Positions 1-5,437 of a stretch of DNA of 7,680 bases are shown here, piece after piece. A program made the translations under genes and the position numbers. The notes beneath the pieces were generated by a model. It had not been told where the DNA came from, ran no database searches, and saw only the letters and a list, made by a program, of their open reading frames with translations. This DNA is from Verrucomicrobiota bacterium (GTDB taxonomy: Bacteria; Verrucomicrobiota; Verrucomicrobiia; Limisphaerales; UBA9464): NCBI GenBank assembly GCA_947464705.1, contig CANHYD010000105.1, positions 1 through 7,680 of the forward strand, read 5' to 3'. Numbering within the stretch: the stretch's first letter is position 1; each line of letters begins with the position of its first letter.

Positions 1-528
1 GGAGTCGGCCAAAGCCACCACCCATTCGTCACCCTGAGGCACGCCGGACCGCGAGAGCCGACGGGCATGAATGGATTGCTTGCCGGGCTTGCCGGATTGC
101 CAAGCCACAACCGCTGAACCATCGGCCAAGGCCAAAACAACCGGATTCTCTTGGTTAAAGAGTGCCTGTTGGTTGACCCGGAGGATCTGAGGACTGGCAG
201 ATCCGGACTGCAAGTTGTAGACGCGAGATCCGATACCCAGTCCATCACCGTCGATGGCATTGTCTTGCCAGACGACGAATGCGACCGACCCCGCGGCGGC
301 TGCGGAGGCATTGACCTGATCGCCCACCAGACCCAGAGGCGAGGTGCCGTTGGGAAGGATTCGCACCTCAGTTCCGAGCAATTCGACGGAAGCCGGAGCG
401 ACTTCTTGAATCGTCAGTCGTGGTGACCCGGCAGGGACCCCTTGGCCCAGACTCGATCCGGACAGACCGATGAGAGCTGCGAGCCCCATCAGCGTCCAGG
501 ATGATCGGCAGTTTCGGATTTGGTTCAT
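1..528 (-). CDS. Secreted protein with VWQ/AWQS propeller-like repeats (3' end outside window)
   Basis: An open frame runs from ATG at 528 to the window edge with no stop, giving 176 residues; the C-terminus is missing. Residues 1-28 look like a Sec signal peptide: basic start (MNQIRNCR), hydrophobic core (LMGLAALIGL), small residues before a likely cut at SLG/QG. From about residue 79 there are two related units: AFVVWQDNAIDGDGLGIGSRVYN, then VNQ..QENPVVLALADGSAVVAWQS followed by SIHARRLSRSG. This pattern (VVWQ, acidic DGDG-G loop, RVY/ARRL strand, VN, next unit) is known from large extracellular bacterial proteins and suggests a beta-propeller or beta-rich surface protein; the role is unknown. 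It lies 74 bp downstream of the secretin on the same strand, with no clear terminator between, so it could be co-transcribed and might be a surface partner or substrate. No Shine-Dalgarno sequence is visible. The reading frame is secure; the function is inference. Confidence 0.8.
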   Translation of the reverse strand, partial: MNQIRNCRSSWTLMGLAALIGLSGSSLGQGVPAGSPRLTIQEVAPASVELLGTEVRILPNGTSPLGLVGDQVNASAAAAGSVAFVVWQDNAIDGDGLGIGSRVYNLQSGSASPQILRVNQQALFNQENPVVLALADGSAVVAWQSGKPGKQSIHARRLSRSGVPQGDEWVVALADS

Positions 529-602
529 GGATGGTTTGCCCGAAGACTCGTGAAGCCTTTAGGCAGTTCAATCAGTCCACCGGCTGTAATTCAGCAGCTG
601 GT
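529..602 (-). other. Short gap between secretin and downstream secreted protein
   Basis: This 74-bp gap shows no stable hairpin followed by a T-run and no recognisable promoter. Read-through from the secretin gene into the secreted protein is therefore possible, but not shown. Confidence 0.4.
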
Positions 603-3581
603 TTATTTCGCCGACGCTTTTTGAGAAGCCGAGTTAGGATCGAAGGGCATGTTCTCCGGATCATGCACGCGTTTGCCAGCGGCATCCACAATGGTCGCGG
701 TCACGAAGATCATGAGGTTCTTCTTCACCGTCCTTGAATTTTCGCTGCGGAACAGACGGCCCACGACAGGAATGTCTCCCAAGACAGGAACCTTGTCCCG
801 CGACTTGACGTTATCTTCGGCGATCAAACCACCCAAGGCAACCGTCTGGCCGTCCCAGACAATGGCGCTGGTGGTGACCATGCGGACCCGGAGACGGGGC
901 AAGGGCAGATAAGCGGTCCGGCTGATCGGCGAGCTGCCGGAGGTCAGACCCAGGATCTGCGGCACGAAGGGACCCGGATCATCATAACCGATGAACTCAG
1001 TGATCGTCGGGAGAATGGTCATCTGAATGGTCTCGTCATCAGACGAGACATAAGGAACCACGTCGAGAACCGGGCCGAACGGCTGAGACACAGTTCCAGG
1101 GATGATCAGGTTGATCGCAGCTTGGTTGACGTTGTTGCCAACGCCACCACCGCCGACTCCGCCGCCGCCGCCGCCACCACCTTGTCCACCGCCACCGCCA
1201 CCCTGGTTGTTCAAACCAACGGCGATGGTGCGGACATCGGACACCTCCATGTGTGCCTGACGACCACTCAACGTCGTAACCTTCGGCGCTGAGAGCAGGT
1301 CCACGCCATCCCGCTGCTCAAGAGCACGGATGACGACCTTGAACTGAGGGTCCGTGAGGATACCCGTCAGGCTGAAAACTTCCGGAATTTTGCCGCTGTC
1401 GGCGGTCGTATTCCGCAGTCCCGAGGTGACCAACTGATCGTTGGCCCCAGGCGCAGCCAATCCGGCTGCACTGGTTCCCGGGAACACACCGCCAGGGAGA
1501 ATTTGAGACCCATCAACCGGGGAGATGCTGCCCGGATTGGCCGCCGACGGCTGACCCGTATAGCTAGGTGCACTGCCACCGGAAAGACCGAGGCGACCAC
1601 CGCCGATGAGGGTGTTGCCCAAGAGCCAATCAAAGCCGAGCGCCTTGCTATCGGTCTGATTGATCTCCGCGAAACGGGCTTCGATCTCCACCTGCGGAGG
1701 AGCCACGTTGAGGATCTGAATGGCCTGCTCAATGATGTCCAAGTCGGAGAGCGTGGCTCGGACAAACAGGATGCCGGTGCGGTCATTGAAGAACAAGGCC
1801 TTCTGGTCTTGCTCCCAGGGAGCAACGCCCGCGGGATAGACACTGCCCATGCCGGCGCCGCCCATGCCGCCGCCCATGCCACCCATGCCCATGCCGCCGC
1901 CCATGCCGCCCATGCCCATACCGCCACCACCCATGCCGCCCATGCCGCCCATACCACCGCCACCCATGCCGCCAGCGCCGCCGGCGCCGCCGGGCATCAT
2001 GGTCATCGGGAAATTCAGACCGCAGGCCATGAAGAATTGACGGACCACAACCTGGATGTTGGCCGTGAGGTTGGTGCGAGTGACACCGGTGATTCCAGAA
2101 CCACCCATACCACCACCACCGCCGCCAGCGCCACCACCGGCACCGCCGCCACCCATGCCGCCGCCCATGCCGCCGCCGCCGCTGACTTCAACGCGCGGAA
2201 TAGTGAAGACGCCACCTTGACCTTGTTGGCCACCACCACCACCGCCGCCGCCGCCGCCGCCGCCTTGACCGCCACCGCCCTGTGAGGCGACGGCGGGGCT
2301 CATGCCCGTGACGCTCTCCAAACCTTCCATGAAGGTGTTGGGGTTGACGCGCCACCAACGGGAATGCAACTGGCTGGCCTCAGGGAGGCGCTGCCGGAAC
2401 ATGATGCCCCACTCTTCGACGGAGTACTTGAGGGGCTTCTCGGACACCTGGACGATGATTTCCAGGACGTCCGCCAGACGCAGATCCCGCAAGGCGGGGT
2501 TGATGCGCACCGGAACATTGTTGAGGTCGAGGGGTTCAGCCGCCTGCTGGGCCTGCTGGGGAGCCCCGGTCACCGGATCCACACCGCCGACGCCGGGCGT
2601 CGAGAGAGGCAAATCGGCTTGGGAGTTGACGACGAAAGAGATGCCCTTCTTTTCCGGATCGCGGAGACGGGTTTGCTCGTCGAGGTACTTGACGACTTCA
2701 CCGAGGGGAAGACCGTCGAATTTGATCTCGTTGATGCGGATCGTGTCCAGTTTGTGGTAAATGGCCTGACGACCAGATCCCGTGTAAACCCGATTGGTTT
2801 TGGCAAACGGATTGGCGATCGGCAGCTTGGACTTGGGCTGTTCCCAGTACTGCTCCACTTCCAAAAGCTTATCCTTGTCGGTCAGAAGCTTCTCGCGATG
2901 AGCGCGGGTGTACTTCGATTCACGGATGATGTTCAGGTACTGATAAGCGGGGCCATTGTCCGGATCGAGCTTGATGGCTTCCTGCAGTTTGGTCTCAGCG
3001 CGGTCAAAGTGGCCCATTTCAAAGGCCAGCTTTCCGTCTTGAACGGCAATGGCAGCTGCCAGCTTGTTGGTCTTGTCGGGAGCGATGTAGCTGAGCGCCT
3101 CTTCGGAAGGAACCCGACCGACGAGGTTGGCCAAGCGCTGATCGTTCTCGCGCTTGAAGTTCTTCGCCTTGACGTGGTTGGGGTCGACCTTGAGCAGACG
3201 CTTCACCTGAAGGTCAGCCTCTTTGTAGTCACCGGCCTTGGCTGCCGCATAGGCCAATGCCAAGCGGCTGGAGGTGAAGCCCTCGATGGTGACGTTGCGT
3301 TCCTTTTCGACGCTCGAACCCAATTCCTCGGTCAGATTCCAAGCATCCTCGTAGGCTTTGGCGGCCGAAGTCATATCGCCTTGCTTGGCAGCAGTCGCGG
3401 CGGCCTCCAGCGTCTTGCGCAAGACGATGGCTTTTTCTTCGCGCCGTACGGCGATCTCACCGGCTTCCTGCGCCACAGCGCGGGTGGAGACGGAATCGAA
3501 CGCGGCAATGAGTGCGACGAGACTCAGGATCTTCGAGACTTTCGTCATGGGGTTCTTCACGGGTTGGACTAAAATGGACAT
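603..3581 (-). CDS. Secretin (PilQ/GspD superfamily, Amuc_1098-like) with N-terminal TPRs and Gly-rich inserts
   Basis: Outer-membrane pore subunit of a type IV pilus/type II secretion-like machine, 992 aa. Residues 12-38 form a signal peptide (MTKVSK, ILSLVALIAAF, cut near AVA/QE). ATG at 3548 (residue 12) gives the more classical signal peptide; the longer start at 3581 lies 21 bp after the upstream stop. Neither has a strong ribosome site. About 55-215 holds TPR-like helices (QGDMTSAAKAYEDAW, AGDYKEADLQVKRLLKVDPN, MGHFDRAETKLQEAIKLDPDN). About 281-397 is STN/secretin-N-like (DGLPLGEVVKYLDEQT, LRDLRLADVLEIIVQVSEKP). About 505-625 is an N-domain interrupted by a Gly/Met loop. The secretin core runs from PPQVEIEARFAEI (628-640) to VPVLGDIPVVGRLFR (931-945), the family signature. 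Usual PilQ/GspD length is about 650-750 aa; the excess comes from the TPRs and Gly-rich tracts. I see no AMIN domain. It is last of the four machine genes. Family certain; the exact system is inferred from neighbours. Confidence 0.95.
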   Translation of the reverse strand: MSILVQPVKNPMTKVSKILSLVALIAAFDSVSTRAVAQEAGEIAVRREEKAIVLRKTLEAAATAAKQGDMTSAAKAYEDAWNLTEELGSSVEKERNVTIEGFTSSRLALAYAAAKAGDYKEADLQVKRLLKVDPNHVKAKNFKRENDQRLANLVGRVPSEEALSYIAPDKTNKLAAAIAVQDGKLAFEMGHFDRAETKLQEAIKLDPDNGPAYQYLNIIRESKYTRAHREKLLTDKDKLLEVEQYWEQPKSKLPIANPFAKTNRVYTGSGRQAIYHKLDTIRINEIKFDGLPLGEVVKYLDEQTRLRDPEKKGISFVVNSQADLPLSTPGVGGVDPVTGAPQQAQQAAEPLDLNNVPVRINPALRDLRLADVLEIIVQVSEKPLKYSVEEWGIMFRQRLPEASQLHSRWWRVNPNTFMEGLESVTGMSPAVASQGGGGQGGGGGGGGGGGGQQGQGGVFTIPRVEVSGGGGMGGGMGGGGAGGGAGGGGGGMGGSGITGVTRTNLTANIQVVVRQFFMACGLNFPMTMMPGGAGGAGGMGGGGMGGMGGMGGGGMGMGGMGGGMGMGGMGGGMGGAGMGSVYPAGVAPWEQDQKALFFNDRTGILFVRATLSDLDIIEQAIQILNVAPPQVEIEARFAEINQTDSKALGFDWLLGNTLIGGGRLGLSGGSAPSYTGQPSAANPGSISPVDGSQILPGGVFPGTSAAGLAAPGANDQLVTSGLRNTTADSGKIPEVFSLTGILTDPQFKVVIRALEQRDGVDLLSAPKVTTLSGRQAHMEVSDVRTIAVGLNNQGGGGGGQGGGGGGGGVGGGGVGNNVNQAAINLIIPGTVSQPFGPVLDVVPYVSSDDETIQMTILPTITEFIGYDDPGPFVPQILGLTSGSSPISRTAYLPLPRLRVRMVTTSAIVWDGQTVALGGLIAEDNVKSRDKVPVLGDIPVVGRLFRSENSRTVKKNLMIFVTATIVDAAGKRVHDPENMPFDPNSASQKASAK
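1137..1202 (-). repeat. Gly-rich in-frame tract 3 inside secretin core
   Basis: Codes for secretin residues 794-815, almost all glycine with one Gln and two Val. It lies between the strand ending TIAVGLNNQ and the strand FGPVLDVVPYV. In other secretins this interval carries the inner gate hairpins, so the tract probably sits in or beside the channel gate. The DNA is a simple (GGN)n triplet repeat, so slippage would change length without shifting frame. Confidence 0.85.
1845..1991 (-). repeat. Gly/Met-rich in-frame tract 2 of secretin
   Basis: Codes for residues 531-579: about 49 residues made almost only of Gly and Met, with a few Ala, built on GGMGG/GMGGM units. It separates a helix-like segment (VVVRQFFMACGLNF) from strands KALFFNDRTGILFVRAT, so it appears to be a long loop inside one secretin N-domain rather than a linker between domains. 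On the plus strand it reads as repeated cccatgccgcc units. Confidence 0.9.
2094..2279 (-). repeat. Gly-rich in-frame tract 1 of secretin (two blocks)
   Basis: Two glycine blocks, residues 435-457 (poly-Gly with Gln) and 468-496 (Gly with Met and Ala), flank a short non-repetitive stretch, VFTIPRVEV. The first block contains a pure CCG/GCC run near 2242-2264 preceded by four CCA triplets, a microsatellite-like array. It follows the STN-like region and precedes the next N-domain, so it is a flexible inter-domain linker. The conserved-looking hydrophobic island between the blocks may be a strand or a binding peptide. Confidence 0.88.
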
Positions 3582-3602
3582 GCAACGAGCCGATTATGGG
3601 AA

Positions 3603-4400
3603 TTACCTCGCCACGGTGGTACGCACGGAATTGGGCGCGGACACTACTAGTTCGTCTTTCTCGATGGCAACAATCTTGTAGACCGAGCCGGAGAGAGTGA
3701 TGGATTCACCGACACGTTTTTGTGGGAAATCGCGCCGATCAGCCTCGTAACGAAGGTCGGCGGAGTATCCCTGAGTGCGTCGGAAATTCTTGCCTTTGGC
3801 CACGTTGAAGGTCTCCCGAGTGGCCATGAGTTCGCAGACAAAATTGGTGGGAGACTCCTTCGGGCCCTGAACCTCAACCAGGCGAAACAGCTGGTCTTTG
3901 TTCTCCGACCCCACGGCCACGGATTCCACCATGGCTCGGCGACCGTTGAGCGTTTTCTCATAGTCGCGACGAACGGAGAACTGGTAACGCGGCGAGTCCG
4001 GGGTTCCAGCAATCTGTTCGAAGGCGATTTCCAAGACCAAATCATGGGCTACGACGTAGGCCAATCCGGAGGCGCCGGTATTGGGACGTGGCTTCGAAGG
4101 CTCCAGACGTCCACTGGCCGCGCGAGTCCAAGTAATGGGATTGAACGTGTAGTGGTCCTGACCTGCCAACACCGTTTGGCTGCGCTGCGAGACCCGTTTG
4201 AGTGCGGTCTGCGTCAGGTTGGTCTCGAGGTTCTCGGGGACCAGAGGTTTCTGCTTGGCTCCTGCCAGCTGCTGCAGGGCGTTCTCCAGATCGGTTCGGA
4301 CCTGGGACACGGAGAAAACCAGTGAGATCGCCAGACCAGCAACGGCCAAAAGGACGACTCCCAGGACCAGCTTCTCGTATTGTTTCTTAATGAATTCCAT
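3603..4400 (-). CDS. Single-pass inner-membrane protein, Amuc_1099-like, with PilP/GspC-like HR end
   Basis: 265 aa. A short cytoplasmic start (MEFIKKQYEK) precedes one membrane segment at about 11-31 (LVLGVVLLAVAGLAISLVF), a short helical stretch (QVRTDLENALQQLAG), then a periplasmic part. About 80-200 is a beta-rich region (YTFNPITW, DLVLEIAFEQI, KDQLFRLVEVQG, NFVCELMATRETF). The end, about 224-262 (FPQKRVGESITLSG, VYKIVAIEKDELVV), has the G-x-x-hydrophobic, YKIVAI, D-E-L-V-V layout of the small beta-barrel HR domain of PilP/GspC, which in known systems contacts the secretin N0 domain. That resemblance is by eye and is inference. The gene lies 19 bp after the Amuc_1100-like stop and 21 bp before the secretin start, and its position matches Amuc_1099. 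The only ribosome-site hint is GGAA a few bases upstream. Likely role: periplasmic link between inner-membrane platform and secretin. Confidence 0.82.
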   Translation of the reverse strand: MEFIKKQYEKLVLGVVLLAVAGLAISLVFSVSQVRTDLENALQQLAGAKQKPLVPENLETNLTQTALKRVSQRSQTVLAGQDHYTFNPITWTRAASGRLEPSKPRPNTGASGLAYVVAHDLVLEIAFEQIAGTPDSPRYQFSVRRDYEKTLNGRRAMVESVAVGSENKDQLFRLVEVQGPKESPTNFVCELMATRETFNVAKGKNFRRTQGYSADLRYEADRRDFPQKRVGESITLSGSVYKIVAIEKDELVVSAPNSVRTTVAR

Positions 4401-4419
4401 GGGTTCCGGGAATTGCGGC

Positions 4420-5433
4420 CTAACGGCGGGTCGCCTTCGGAGCCTGAGTGACTGTCGGGGGGGGCGCGAGACGCACCACCTCGAAGCCTAGGGTGACCTT
4501 GATGGGTTTCTGCTCGAGAACAATATCACCGACCTTGCCTGCAGGCGTCGGTGCGGTCGGAGTGGCTTGGGTCGGAGGCATGGTGCCCATTCCGGGACGC
4601 AAACCATAGCGGCTCATCATCGCCATCATGCCGGCAGCCGGGTTCACTGGAGCGGCCTCGGCCGTTTCAGAACCGTCGCTGGAAGAGCGATCCACGTTGA
4701 GAGTCTTGAGGACGTAGGCGTTGGAAGCTCCCACGAAGCGGGTCAAGACCTCGCTGAGCTCGGAGCTGAAGCACTGGAAATGCACTTCATAGGGGTAGAT
4801 GCCGGCACCGATCACCGTGTTGGTGCTGACCTTTTTGGAGAGAATGTCACCGGAACCGGCCAACTCGTTGGTGCCGATTGCCGAACGCTTGATGTGAAGC
4901 AGCGAGTGAATTTTGGAGGCGAAGAGGATTTCCGAAAATTCACGGATGTCGGTCAAGGCCAATACCAACGGCTGGAGGGTGCTCGGAGGCAGGCGAAGTT
5001 CTCGGCGTTGAGCGTTGAACGTGAAATTGTACTTGGAGCCGGAACCAGAAGTGGAATCGGCGCCGGAAGGCAACTTGACGCCTTTTCGTTCGGCGGAGCG
5101 CTCCAAATCGCCAATGGTTCGGGTCAGCAGAGCCTTGAACGTTGCATCATCCAAGGTTCCCAATGCGGGATACTGGGAGAACGTCGCCAGAGCCTCGGAC
5201 TTCAGCTCATTGAAGCGGACTTGTTCGGCCTTGGCCAATTCGATGTTCTTGGCATTCGGGTAGGGCTCCCGTTTGACCAGCGTGTCGTATTCGTTCTTCT
5301 TGGCTTCGAGCTCTCCGGTGGCCGCTTCAGCCTCCGACTGCGCCGAGAACAGGTAGACGACCCCGCCTATGAGCAGGGCCACCGCCACAGCCAAGCTGAT
5401 GACGAATGCTAGGTTGCGCTTGATCCAAGACAT
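4420..5433 (-). CDS. Amuc_1100-like (PilO-like) single-pass membrane protein
   Basis: 337 aa. Short basic start (MSWIKRN), one membrane helix at about 8-29, a coiled-coil-like helix at about 31-85 (SEAEAATGELEAKKNEYDTL and onward), then two alpha/beta regions: about 95-180 (DATFKALLTRTIGDLERSAERKGV; LVLALTDIREFSEILFASKI) and about 210-248 (YPYEVHFQCFSSELSEVLTRFV; AYVLKTLNVDR). A Pro/Ala/Thr/Met linker (about 250-300) follows, then a last strand pair (QKPIKVTLGFEVVRL). This matches the layout of A. muciniphila Amuc_1100 (about 317 aa: membrane helix, helix, ferredoxin-like domains, Pro/Ala linker, last strands), the TLR2-active membrane protein, and resembles PilO of type IV pilus platforms. 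ATG comes one base after the stop of the PilM-PilN gene, so the two are probably translationally coupled. Residues 272-280 (MMSRYGLRP) recur in that neighbour. Homology to Amuc_1100 rests on layout and gene order; PilO-like function is inference. Confidence 0.85.
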   Translation of the reverse strand: MSWIKRNLAFVISLAVAVALLIGGVVYLFSAQSEAEAATGELEAKKNEYDTLVKREPYPNAKNIELAKAEQVRFNELKSEALATFSQYPALGTLDDATFKALLTRTIGDLERSAERKGVKLPSGADSTSGSGSKYNFTFNAQRRELRLPPSTLQPLVLALTDIREFSEILFASKIHSLLHIKRSAIGTNELAGSGDILSKKVSTNTVIGAGIYPYEVHFQCFSSELSEVLTRFVGASNAYVLKTLNVDRSSSDGSETAEAAPVNPAAGMMAMMSRYGLRPGMGTMPPTQATPTAPTPAGKVGDIVLEQKPIKVTLGFEVVRLAPPPTVTQAPKATRR

Positions 5434-5437
5434 ATCA
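5431..5437 (-). promoter_or_regulatory. Stop-start junction TGATATG (translational coupling)
   Basis: The TGA of the PilM-PilN gene (5437-5435) and the ATG of the Amuc_1100-like gene (5433-5431) are one base apart. No Shine-Dalgarno sequence precedes the ATG, so termination-reinitiation by the same ribosome is the likely way the second gene is translated. That would fix the ratio of the two platform proteins. Confidence 0.7.

Noticed and set aside
368..571. 67-codon minus-strand frame starting at 571
   Set aside because: It overlaps the start of the secreted protein in another frame, has no signal peptide or family resemblance, and is Arg/Ser-rich as expected for an off-frame read.
1845..2279. 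CRISPR-like or tandem-repeat array
   Set aside because: The repeats are irregular triplet-based units inside an intact coding frame, with no spacers of constant length.
1503..2285. Plus-strand frame with His/Ala/Thr-rich repeats, and nearby Pro/Met- or Trp/Ala-rich frames
   Set aside because: These are alternative readings of the GGN/CCN triplet tracts that encode the Gly-rich inserts of the secretin; the odd composition is a by-product of the repeat.
2364..3572. 402-codon open frame on the plus strand opposite the secretin TPR/STN region
   Set aside because: It is codon-aligned antisense to the secretin. In this register antisense stops arise only from sense TTA, CTA or TCA codons, which are rare here. 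The product has no recognisable domain, while the minus-strand frame is a clear secretin.
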